Made by a program: the position numbers and the translations under genes. From a virus, in the IMG/VR virus record IMGVR_UViG_3300029787_000130, positions 1-38,352 of that record: 38,352 bases of DNA, one strand, 5' to 3'. Of the stretch, positions 31,337 through 38,352 are shown piece after piece. The notes beneath the pieces are model-generated. The model did no database searches. It was not told the DNA's origin and saw only the letters and a program-made list of their open reading frames with translations. The stretch's first letter is position 1, and each line of letters opens with the position of its first letter.

Positions 31337-34313
31337 GTCTATAAAATCTATTTGTAAAGTCTCCTTCCCATGACAACGAATACAGTGTGGCTGGTGATGG
31401 GTGAGATGATTTAATGTTTAATGTTAAATTCGTATTTCTTTCATAACAAGGTACTGTTTCTATAACTTCATTTACTATCGGTAATCTACTTGCAGAAACC
31501 ACACCAGCTAAAGCTAGTTCAGTTGTTTCTGTATAGTCAGGTTTACCAACTCTATTAATAGTTGTTGAATATACTCCTAGTGGTCCAAAGCTAAATTTAA
31601 CTCTATGAATAATTAAAGAAGATTTAGCATCAGAACGATACTTTGTACCTTCAGCTCTAGTTACATAAAGAGTTGGAATTTGTACATCCATTTCATATAA
31701 GTAACCTATAACAAAATTATTACTTGACCAATCACCATTAATTTCTAAATTATTACCATTAACAGTTATTAAACTATATCTACCTAAATTAACTCCATCA
31801 TTAGTATCATAAGCAACTAATTGAGTAGTGTCATAAAGATAGCCATTAGGTTTAGCTAAAGTTGATTTGTTAGTAATTGAGCTGTAAGTTGCTCCAGATA
31901 CTTGAGACATATGATCCAGATGTACTTTATAAATAACATCGTCATCTGTATCTGTAGTCTCTTGGGTATCAGTTACAAAGAAGCCAGTATCATCTAATTT
32001 TAGAGAGTACTTGACCATTTGATCTTTGTTTCCAGTCCCTCTAGTAACTACATATAAAGCATCATCTAACATACAAAGATATTGAATATCTCCAACAACC
32101 TCCCATGTAAACCATGCTTGTAGCAATCTTCTTTCACCAGATGCAAAATATCTAAACCCATATATAGTTTTAGTACCTTTTTGAGTAAAGAAAATAACTG
32201 AGTTTTCTCTTGACTCAGCAATTATATTTATATCCTTGTTTAATAATTTAGATATAACTTTGCTTTGATCAACAATATCTGGTTCTCCTTGTCTAAGTAC
32301 ATTAGACATCTCAAAAAATCTAGTAAACTTATTTGCATTATCTAGGAATGCAACAGTAGTACCCAACGAAACAGGGTTAGTTTTTTCATTAAAGTTATAA
32401 GCTGATACTGCATTAATCTTGGCGGTTTCTGGACTTAAAATATCACTATCAGTAGTCAACATGAATTGTTGATTTTTAGTGAACAATAATAATCCCGCGT
32501 TAATCTGTATGCCGTCATAAACAATTGCAGGGTAAGTCGAACTACAAGAAAGATCTATAACGTCTTGAGGTGTAAATGTTGTAGCAGTTTTAGACCAGAA
32601 ATTAAAGAAGTCTCCCGGACGTGACATGATGACATTTTCATCACTTAACATAACTAATCTATTTCTAAAGAAAACTAATTGATTAACTGTTTTACCTACA
32701 AATGATGGTCTAGGGTTTGTACCTCCAACAACTGTTGTTCCTACTTCTGCATTAGCCCAAGTTACTTGTGACACAGTAAAAGTACCATTAGCTTCTCTTA
32801 CCATTTGTATAGGCATAGTGCTTTTATCAAACTCAATATTCTCTCCGGGTTTTGCACATTCTTCCCATACTCCATCACCATCTCTGTCATTATTGCCAAA
32901 GAATTTTACATAATAATCATCTTCATCAGCTGCACTATTAGCAACTTTAACAACATAACCATGTCTACATTGATCTGGTAAATCATCTACATTTTTTACT
33001 TCAGATGACATAACTTTTATTAGGTCACTAGAAGCAGCTGTAATGTTGAATGCACCTTGAGCTGTAGGTCTTGTTACATATAAACCATTACCAATTTGTT
33101 TAACTTCATATCCGTTAGCAGAGTCATCTCTAAATTGATAAAGACTATTTACACCATCATAGTTTGTACCCAGTATTCCATTTCTTATATCACCTAAAAT
33201 ACTTGCAGCAGTAACAGTTGTTTCAGTATCAAATGGTGTTGGATTAGGTCTAACTAAACCTAAATTTGATTGTATTTTTGTTTCACTAATTGCTTCAATA
33301 ACAACTTTGTAGTAGGCATCAGCCATCCATACATAAAAGTAATCTCCTTGTTTCCACTGTTCACCACCATATAAAAGATCAAAGGTAGTAGTGTATCTAG
33401 CTTGATATGTAGTTTCTTGGTTTTCTCCAGTACCAGTTGTAAATGGAACGGATTGTCCAGTAGTTCTTATACGGAAATAAAGGTTTTTACCTCTATTAAC
33501 TGAGGTATTACTAGAGTTTCTTACATCAATTGTGTATGTATGATTACCAGATAAGGCTTCATCTGTAAGACTTGCACCATCATCAACATCAAATATTCTA
33601 GTTCCTACGTTTGGTGCATATGCATCTCTACCATCTCCAGAATCCTCATCACATCTAGTATTGTCACTTATTCTGTTTGCTCTACTGCGAAGTATACCGT
33701 TAACATTGCAATAATTATTACTTGACTTAACTAATTGAACACTAATTCTTGTGGCTGTACGTAATGTGGTAGTAGTTAAATCATCATATAAATTAACTGC
33801 ATACTGTCTTGCATAAGCTGTTGCTCTTAAATCAATAAAAACTTCAGGAGGTCTAACAGGCTCAACAGTAGATGACATTGCTACAGTTTTAGTTCTGTTA
33901 GTTATAAAGGTGTAATCGTTAAGGGTAAGTGTTTGAATATCTTCGTCATTGCTGTGAGTTAGATATGTAGCTAATGCACTGGCAACTGAAGGTGTAAAAT
34001 TAACATCAACTGGATTGCCATTAGAACAATCCCACATATTTATATCGCCAGTTCTGCTGACTTGTCCTATATAACTTTCTGTTTCATCACGATAATATGA
34101 AAACCATTTACCGTTTTCTACTGAATTTTTAGCAGCTGTTGAATCATCACTTAATGATTTTACTAACTTACCACCGGGACGTTTTAACAAGCCATGTGTT
34201 ACGTCAGGTATTACATTTGTAGCTATATTAACCTGTCCCGGAATTTTTAATTCGTCTGGTTGTTGCGACAAACCACCAGTTAATGTTGGAATTGTCTGAG
34301 TAACACTTGTCAT
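31329..34313 (-). CDS. Tail tubular protein B, nozzle (T7 gp12-like)
   Basis: 994 aa, longer than T7 gp12 (794 aa). The N-terminus VTQTIPTLTGGLSQQPDELK and PDVTHGLLKRPGGKLVKSL is the classic gp12 start ('GGVSQQ.…KRPG'). Later FFRNRLVMLSDENVIMSRPGDFFNF and LLLFTKNQQFMLTTD are conserved nozzle motifs. It forms the distal tail tube and carries the fibres together with gp11. The start overlaps the gp11 stop by one base. The extra 200 residues are probably insertions in the outer β-domains. Confidence 0.95.
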   Translation of the reverse strand: MTSVTQTIPTLTGGLSQQPDELKIPGQVNIATNVIPDVTHGLLKRPGGKLVKSLSDDSTAAKNSVENGKWFSYYRDETESYIGQVSRTGDINMWDCSNGNPVDVNFTPSVASALATYLTHSNDEDIQTLTLNDYTFITNRTKTVAMSSTVEPVRPPEVFIDLRATAYARQYAVNLYDDLTTTTLRTATRISVQLVKSSNNYCNVNGILRSRANRISDNTRCDEDSGDGRDAYAPNVGTRIFDVDDGASLTDEALSGNHTYTIDVRNSSNTSVNRGKNLYFRIRTTGQSVPFTTGTGENQETTYQARYTTTFDLLYGGEQWKQGDYFYVWMADAYYKVVIEAISETKIQSNLGLVRPNPTPFDTETTVTAASILGDIRNGILGTNYDGVNSLYQFRDDSANGYEVKQIGNGLYVTRPTAQGAFNITAASSDLIKVMSSEVKNVDDLPDQCRHGYVVKVANSAADEDDYYVKFFGNNDRDGDGVWEECAKPGENIEFDKSTMPIQMVREANGTFTVSQVTWANAEVGTTVVGGTNPRPSFVGKTVNQLVFFRNRLVMLSDENVIMSRPGDFFNFWSKTATTFTPQDVIDLSCSSTYPAIVYDGIQINAGLLLFTKNQQFMLTTDSDILSPETAKINAVSAYNFNEKTNPVSLGTTVAFLDNANKFTRFFEMSNVLRQGEPDIVDQSKVISKLLNKDINIIAESRENSVIFFTQKGTKTIYGFRYFASGERRLLQAWFTWEVVGDIQYLCMLDDALYVVTRGTGNKDQMVKYSLKLDDTGFFVTDTQETTDTDDDVIYKVHLDHMSQVSGATYSSITNKSTLAKPNGYLYDTTQLVAYDTNDGVNLGRYSLITVNGNNLEINGDWSSNNFVIGYLYEMDVQIPTLYVTRAEGTKYRSDAKSSLIIHRVKFSFGPLGVYSTTINRVGKPDYTETTELALAGVVSASRLPIVNEVIETVPCYERNTNLTLNIKSSHPSPATLYSLSWEGDFTNRFYRRV

Positions 34314-34930
34314 TATCTTCTATTAAGTACGTTATAAGGTTGATAAGGTCTGTAAGAAGTCTCATGCGGCCAACCCATAAAGCTGTGATCTCCCTGTTGA
34401 CATTCGTATTCGATTACGTTTGCTCTTGCCATATCTTCTTGGACTTTTAATAGTCCAGTTAAATCTCTATTAGATAAGAGCTGTGTTGCTGCTCGTGTAG
34501 CAGCTTTAGAAATTATGTACCTTTGAAATACAGGAGGTACATCTGTAAATTGATATAGCGTAACTACATCTAAATAAAGATCTTCTTCAAATTGATCAGT
34601 ATGATTTACTAGATCATATAGTCTTCCATTTCTTCTTACTAAATCTCTAGACTTATCTACGTGTTTGTTATGTAAGTCGTAACGCAAATAGTTAGTAGGG
34701 ACATCAATAAATTTAGTCGCACTATCTGGTGTTACTAAAATATGTTCTTCAGTATTAAAATGCCATCCTTCATTCTGTATATCTTTATTAGCTTCAACTA
34801 ATAAGTTATAAACAAACGCTGTTTCAGGGTTGTTGTAGTTAAGAGTAGTAAGAGGTGCTTGACCTATGCTACCCAAGATTGAGTTAACTGCGGATAGTTC
34901 GGTATCGGGTTCAATTGTTGTAGTAGCCAT
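34313..34930 (-). CDS. Tail tubular protein A, adaptor (T7 gp11-like)
   Basis: 205 aa (T7 gp11 is 196). DTELSAVNSILGSIGQAPL is the typical gp11 N-terminus; INKDIQ-like ANKDIQNEGWHFNTEE and LPNNYLR-like DVPTNYLRYD follow; RAATQLLSNRDL lies toward the end. It forms the ring between portal and nozzle where the fibres attach. The gene starts five bases after the U tract of the terminator that follows the capsid gene, so it depends on readthrough or on transcripts coming through the terminator. Confidence 0.95.
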   Translation of the reverse strand: MATTTIEPDTELSAVNSILGSIGQAPLTTLNYNNPETAFVYNLLVEANKDIQNEGWHFNTEEHILVTPDSATKFIDVPTNYLRYDLHNKHVDKSRDLVRRNGRLYDLVNHTDQFEEDLYLDVVTLYQFTDVPPVFQRYIISKAATRAATQLLSNRDLTGLLKVQEDMARANVIEYECQQGDHSFMGWPHETSYRPYQPYNVLNRR

Positions 34931-34934
34931 AGAT

Positions 34935-34959
34935 AAAAAAAAAGGGACCCGAAGGTCCC
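34935..34959 (-). terminator. UUCG-tetraloop terminator after the major capsid gene (T-phi-like)
   Basis: Minus strand GGGACC-TTCG-GGTCCC followed by nine T. The stable UUCG loop and long U tract make this the strongest terminator in the window. T7 has its main late terminator at the same place, between genes 10 and 11. Confidence 0.92.
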
Positions 34960-34975
34960 GTATAAATGTATAAAT

Positions 34976-36106
34976 TTAGAATGCAGAAGGAGCAGATGTT
35001 CCAACGTACAATTCAACAGCAGCAGCTGGGTTTAGGTAATCAGCACCCATTGCCATGCGACCTAAGATCACATCACCTTGGTAGATTACAGAAACGTCTC
35101 CGTTTGTTACTTGTACTTGTGGTCCAATTGCTTCGACAACACCAGCAGCTTCTTTTTGGAAAATCAAACCACATGACTTAGCGCCTAACTCAGTGTTAGT
35201 ACCATAGTCGTTGTTGATTCCAGTAGAAGCACCAGAAGCGTTCTCAGGTGTAGGTCCAATAAATGAACCAAGATTTCCGGGAGAAACCTGACCTGTTGTT
35301 CCGCCATAAGCAACACCATACTTGCCAAGGAAAGGAATATTCATTGACTTGTAGATCATGATTCCAGCTATTTCAATAACGCCAGAACCACCTTGTAAAG
35401 CAGTACCTTGAACGTCTCTGTTAACTAGACCATTAGAACCAACAGCTTGTATTAGTTCATAGTATTGTCTTGGGTTAAGAACAGCACATCTTCCTTGAGA
35501 ACTAACTCCTTTCTCATCCATAGCAGCGGCTGCATCATAGAATGCTGCTACTAGGTTTGAGGAGCTATAAGCATCAGAGTCATTAGTTGTTGAACCAACT
35601 CTGATTTGTGTTCCGCCGGGTTCTACAAAACTTGTTGCAGAAACTGGAGATGCAGATCTAGCTCCACGTGTGATAGCACGGAAGATTAGTCTGTCATATT
35701 TTTCAGCGAGAGCATATCCAATCTTCTTAGATATTTCTCCACGCAATTCGTAGTGAGCAAGTGTCTCGTCTAGGTCATAAACGAATGCAGAGCTGATTAG
35801 TAGATCATCCATGTTGATGGTCTTTTCAGCTACTGGAGGAGCCTTGTCACTGTTGCCTAAGATAGGAGTTCCGGGAGTATGGAAATCCGAAGTCATGCGA
35901 CCTGTGTAGATGAACTGCAATGATTTGCCGTTCTTAAGTGTTCTCTTAGTTACAAGATCTCTAGCAATTGTTTCATGCTGGAAGCCTTTGAACATTTCTC
36001 CAGAGAACAGCTTTAAATACAGGGCGTACTTATCGGTAGCACCATCGTAACCAGTACCTGTCGATAGATTAGCTCTACCTAAAGCAACTTGATTAGCATT
36101 AGCCAT
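34976..36106 (-). CDS. Major capsid protein (T7 gp10-like)
   Basis: 376 aa HK97-fold capsid protein, close to T7 gp10A (345 aa). Family segments: LYLKLFSGEMFKGFQHETI (T7 'FLKVFSGEVLTAF'), KSLQFIYTGRMTSDFHTPG, NMDDLLISSAFVYDLDE, AEKYDRLIFRAITRGAR and RCAVLNPRQYYELIQ. It builds the icosahedral shell on the scaffold encoded at the right edge. The gene is preceded by a structured leader and followed by a strong terminator, an arrangement suited to high expression. No gp10B frameshift extension is evident after the stop. Confidence 0.97.
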   Translation of the reverse strand: MANANQVALGRANLSTGTGYDGATDKYALYLKLFSGEMFKGFQHETIARDLVTKRTLKNGKSLQFIYTGRMTSDFHTPGTPILGNSDKAPPVAEKTINMDDLLISSAFVYDLDETLAHYELRGEISKKIGYALAEKYDRLIFRAITRGARSASPVSATSFVEPGGTQIRVGSTTNDSDAYSSSNLVAAFYDAAAAMDEKGVSSQGRCAVLNPRQYYELIQAVGSNGLVNRDVQGTALQGGSGVIEIAGIMIYKSMNIPFLGKYGVAYGGTTGQVSPGNLGSFIGPTPENASGASTGINNDYGTNTELGAKSCGLIFQKEAAGVVEAIGPQVQVTNGDVSVIYQGDVILGRMAMGADYLNPAAAVELYVGTSAPSAF

Positions 36107-36140
36107 TTTAAGTTAAAAATTAAATGTATATTTGATCGTC

Positions 36141-36280
36141 TTCACATGTGAAAAAGTGTGAGTCTCAGTTAGACTCGTTGATATTGTGGTCTGTCCCACC
36201 GTCTAGACAGCTGATAGGTATCCTCCTTGGAGGGCTAAGAGCCAAAGTGAAAGGGAGTCCGACTCTGAGGTGCTCCCTTT
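36141..36280 (-). promoter_or_regulatory. Structured leader upstream of the capsid gene
   Basis: No gene in 36107-36288. Four inverted repeats: AAAGGGAG/CTCCCTTT (36250-36280), CCTCC-TT-GGAGG (36222-36233), GAGTCT-CAGTT-AGACTC (36160-36176) and TTCACATGTGAA (36141-36152). On the minus strand AAGGAGG lies in the middle but no start codon follows. T7 has its strongest late promoter and RNase III sites before gene 10; a similar processing or stability role is inferred. I do not see a copy of the 26-bp repeat here. Confidence 0.5.
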
Positions 36281-36288
36281 CTTTGTTG

Positions 36289-36342
36289 TTACTTCACAAA
36301 TTTTGTGTAAGCAACGCCACGATAAACGTAGGTAACTTGCAT
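36289..36342 (-). CDS. 17-aa micro-ORF with YRG motif
   Basis: MQVTYVYRGVAYTKFVK, with GGAG 6 nt before the ATG at 36342; an in-frame ATG at 36354 would add four residues. The MQ(V/L)TY.YRGV.Y pattern is the signature of DUF4278, short proteins of cyanobacteria and their phages, so this is either a minimal member or a remnant. It lies between the small membrane ORF and the capsid leader hairpins. Function unknown; it may also act as a leader peptide. Confidence 0.5.
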   Translation of the reverse strand: MQVTYVYRGVAYTKFVK

Positions 36343-36418
36343 AGCTATCTCCATTTACCAAAGCCCCGTTCCATGCTTTGGTTTCATGCGTCCTAAACAG
36401 GATGAACGGAAGTCGTGG

Positions 36419-36619
36419 TTAGTATGAAGACTCGCCTACTGGCTCATCTTTTCTTTTATATTCTTCTTGTCTATATTCCTCTAGTAATTTATCTACTTGT
36501 TTCTGTAGTTCTAGAATTTCTGGGTCTTTTGTTTTCATACTATTCCAATGGCGGATAACGCCAGAGCATATAAATAAGTTAGTGATTAAGGTTAGGTATA
36601 AACAAAAATTTTTAGCCAA
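36419..36619 (-). CDS. Small protein with N-terminal hydrophobic segment, 66 aa
   Basis: Opens with TTG at 36619, overlapping the psbA stop by 8 bases: [21 protein letters not shown] is a membrane segment, and [20 protein letters not shown] is a short coiled coil. An ATG at 36538 would give only the 39-aa coiled-coil part. I prefer the TTG start because the whole upstream part reads as a plausible membrane helix and coupling to psbA is tight, but both are possible. No family known. Confidence 0.55.
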   Translation of the reverse strand: MAKNFCLYLTLITNLFICSGVIRHWNSMKTKDPEILELQKQVDKLLEEYRQEEYKRKDEPVGESSY

Positions 36620-37691
36620 TTTGTGGAGCTGTTAATGCAACTTTTGTTGATTGAGTTGAAGCCAAATCAAGTGGGAAGTTGTGAGCGTTACGTTCGTGCA
36701 TTACTTCCATACCTAAGTTCTGTCTGTTTACAACGTCAGCCCAAGTAGGAATAACTTTTCCATTAGTATCAACTATTGATTGGTTAAAGTTAAAACCATT
36801 AAGGTTAAACGCCATAGTACATACGCCCATAGATGTCAGCCATATGCCAACAACCGGCCAAGTAGCAAGAAAGAAATGAAGAGAACGAGAGTTATTGAAA
36901 GACGCATATTGGAAAATTAGTCTACCGAAATAGCCGTGAGCTGCAACGATGTTATATGTCTCCTCGTCTTGACCAAATTTATAACCATAGTTCTGTGACA
37001 TATCTTCTGTTGTCTCTTTAATGATTGAAGAAGTAACAAGACTTCCATGCATAGCAGAGAAAAGAGATCCACCGAATACCCCAGCAACACCGAGCATGTG
37101 GAACGGATGCATAAGGATATTGTGTTCTGCTTGAAATACGAACATGAAGTTAAAAGTACCAGAAATACCAAGAGGCATACCATCACTAAAACTCCCTTGT
37201 CCGAAAGGGTAAACGAGAAAAACCGCTAGAGCTGCTGACAATGGAGCTGTATAAGCTACAAAGATCCAAGGTCTCATACCTAGTCGGTAAGATAGTTCCC
37301 ATTGTCTCCCTGCATACGCAGCCACTCCAATGAGAAAGTGGAATACTATCAACTGATATGGTCCACCATTGTATAACCACTCGTCTAGCGTGGCAGCTTC
37401 CCAGATAGGATAGAAATGTAGTCCGATTGCATTTGAGGAGGGGACGACAGCTCCTGATATTATGTTGTTTCCGTAGATTAAGGAACCTGAAACTGGTTCA
37501 CGTATGCCATCGATATCCACTGGAGGAGCAGCGATAAAGGCGAGTATAAAACATGTGGTGGCAGCTAGTAAGCAAGGTATCATTAGCACACCAAACCAAC
37601 CAACATATATGCGGTTGTCTGTACTTGTTACCCAGTCACAAAACTTTTCCCAATTGGTTGTAGTGTCTCTTGTTACTGAGATTGCAGCCAT
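36612..37691 (-). CDS. psbA: Photosystem II D1 protein
   Basis: Full-length D1, 359 aa, colinear with cyanobacterial D1 without gaps to Ala344. Phages express it to replace damaged host D1 and keep photosynthesis running during infection. Tyr161 (YZ), Asp170, Glu189, His190, His198, His215, Ser264, His272, and the manganese-cluster ligands His332, Glu333, His337, Asp342 and Ala344 are all present. Position 130 is Gln. The 15-residue C-terminal extension ([15 protein letters not shown]) is removed by the host CtpA protease. It lies among late genes between hli and the capsid gene, the usual place in cyanopodoviruses. No intron. The protein is expected in the host thylakoid membrane. Confidence 0.99.
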   Translation of the reverse strand: MAAISVTRDTTTNWEKFCDWVTSTDNRIYVGWFGVLMIPCLLAATTCFILAFIAAPPVDIDGIREPVSGSLIYGNNIISGAVVPSSNAIGLHFYPIWEAATLDEWLYNGGPYQLIVFHFLIGVAAYAGRQWELSYRLGMRPWIFVAYTAPLSAALAVFLVYPFGQGSFSDGMPLGISGTFNFMFVFQAEHNILMHPFHMLGVAGVFGGSLFSAMHGSLVTSSIIKETTEDMSQNYGYKFGQDEETYNIVAAHGYFGRLIFQYASFNNSRSLHFFLATWPVVGIWLTSMGVCTMAFNLNGFNFNQSIVDTNGKVIPTWADVVNRQNLGMEVMHERNAHNFPLDLASTQSTKVALTAPQIG

Positions 37692-37695
37692 GTGA

Positions 37696-37833
37696 TTAAT
37701 TTAAATGAATGTTTGAACATTCCTCGTCCACTTTGGAGAGGAAAAATTCGATGAGGTCCATCTTATTCTTAAGAGGTAGATTCTCATCGAGTATCACTTT
37801 GTATCTTGCTTCGAGAAAATCAAAGCAACTCAT
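37696..37833 (-). CDS. 45-aa hypothetical protein between hli and psbA
   Basis: I choose the ATG at 37833 ([20 protein letters not shown]…, ending [12 protein letters not shown]), 7 bases after the hli stop. The frame is open further upstream, but that part lies inside hli and reads as a shadow. A small helical, acidic protein with no family known to me. psbA follows after 4 bases, so hli, this gene and psbA form one tight unit. Confidence 0.65.
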   Translation of the reverse strand: MSCFDFLEARYKVILDENLPLKNKMDLIEFFLSKVDEECSNIHLN

Positions 37834-37840
37834 CTTCCAT

Positions 37841-38047
37841 TTAGAAGATGCCGGGTATGATCTGACCTGTGGTGACATAAGCACCGACAGCAGCAACAAA
37901 GCCAAGCATTGCTGCCCAGCCGTTAAAGCGTTCCGCTTCATGTGTCATAAAAGGATTTGTGTTGTGGTGTGACATAGGAATAATTCGTACTGGTGGTTCG
38001 TAAGGGTATTCGTTTTCGAGTAGTGTGTCTAAGTCTTTAGTTTTCAT
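37841..38047 (-). CDS. hli: High-light-inducible protein (Hlip)
   Basis: 68 aa. The C-terminal half is the one-helix chlorophyll-binding domain: EAERFNGWAAMLGFVAAVGAYVTTGQIIPG fragments show the ExxNGxxAMxGF signature with Glu and Asn as pigment ligands. The N-terminal 35 residues are polar (KTKDLDTLLENEYPYEPP). Phage Hlips are thought to protect photosystem II together with D1 during infection. The start overlaps the scaffold stop by one base (TAATG). Confidence 0.96.
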   Translation of the reverse strand: MKTKDLDTLLENEYPYEPPVRIIPMSHHNTNPFMTHEAERFNGWAAMLGFVAAVGAYVTTGQIIPGIF

Positions 38048-38352
38048 TAGAAGTCAACATCTGAACGTTCTAGTTTTGCTATTACATCTTGTCTGTATGC
38101 TGGATCGTTATCATATCTAGGATCGCTCATTGCTTTAACTAATTGTGCTTGACTTTTATAGACATCACCTCTAGTTTCAGCAGCTTTTCCTGTTAACATT
38201 CTTCCTTCGTATCCGTTTGCATTATCATATTTAGACTTAATAGCTGTGACTGCTAATTGAATAGCATCAGCATTGCCTGTACCAACTAAGTTGTCAAAGG
38301 CATTGATTTCATTTTCAGCTAAATTATTTGAAGCCCATGTGACTAAGGAGTT
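38047..38352 (-). CDS. Capsid assembly scaffold protein (T7 gp9-like), C-terminal part
   Basis: The last 101 residues of a gene that continues beyond the right edge. AFDNLVGTGNADAIQLAVTA and NGYEGRMLTGKAAE, followed by YKSQAQLVKAMSDPRY, DNDPAYRQDVIAKLE and a final DVDF, match the conserved C-terminus of T7-like scaffolds ('MLTGK', 'MxDPRYxxDxAYRxDVxxKLExSD'). The scaffold guides capsid protein into proheads and then leaves. Its place just before hli-psbA-capsid agrees with cyanopodovirus order. Confidence 0.9.
   Translation of the reverse strand, partial: NSLVTWASNNLAENEINAFDNLVGTGNADAIQLAVTAIKSKYDNANGYEGRMLTGKAAETRGDVYKSQAQLVKAMSDPRYDNDPAYRQDVIAKLERSDVDF

Noticed and set aside
37834-37941. 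N-terminal extension of the ORF between hli and psbA (signal-like LALLLLSVL)
   Set aside because: It lies inside hli in another frame; the hydrophobic stretch is the shadow of the Hlip transmembrane helix.
1-38352. CRISPR array, insertion sequence or rRNA genes
   Set aside because: No regularly spaced direct repeats outside the fibre coding repeats, no transposase motifs, no rRNA sequence seen.

Overview
The window is most of the genome of a T7-like cyanophage (Autographiviridae-type podovirus) that probably infects Prochlorococcus or Synechococcus. It carries a T7-type single-subunit RNA polymerase, the T7 replication set and the T7 virion gene order. It also carries the photosynthesis genes psbA and hli, a tyrosine integrase and an attP that copies the 5' half of a tRNA-Leu(UAA) gene. 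All credible genes lie on the minus strand, so transcription runs from high to low coordinates. The sequence is AT-rich, like Prochlorococcus phages of the P-SSP7 type.

Layout in the direction of transcription, starting at the right edge. At 38352-36419 are the end of the scaffold gene, hli, a small ORF, psbA and a small membrane ORF. At 36418-34313 are a structured leader with a micro-ORF, the major capsid protein, a UUCG terminator and tail tube A. At 34313-24131 are tail tube B and the internal virion proteins gp13, gp14, gp15 and gp16. At 24083-18580 are two long fibre proteins that share a repeat and end in two different autoprocessing-type domains. At 18580-16684 is a cassette of small membrane or secreted proteins, one of which lacks a normal start codon. 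At 16602-12497 are the small terminase, a basic protein, an HNH nuclease, a 505-aa possible nuclease and the large terminase. At 12330-11280 are a small gene, a membrane microprotein and a gene-poor, partly GC-rich stretch where the linear virion genome probably begins and ends, with an early promoter. At 11202-8328 are small early ORFs, mostly overlapping, separated by tRNA-like elements and dyad sites. At 8250-6681 is a lysogeny-type module: a 58-aa ORF, a winged-helix regulator, the integrase and attP. At 6531-1 are RNA polymerase, SSB, endonuclease I, primase-helicase and a DNA polymerase split into two frames.

The late end (terminase) is joined directly to the early end, and both window edges cut genes. 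The assembly is therefore circular or permuted, not cut at the virion ends. The attP is not split, so this is not an integrated prophage. Portal, gp6 exonuclease and other genes expected between DNA polymerase and scaffold lie outside the window.

The most interesting non-genic signals are: a 26-bp repeat with one mismatch, inside the RNA polymerase gene and at the terminase stop (likely phage-polymerase promoters); a family of seven 16-bp dyads with compensating changes, all between genes; and two degenerate tRNA-like elements in the early region.
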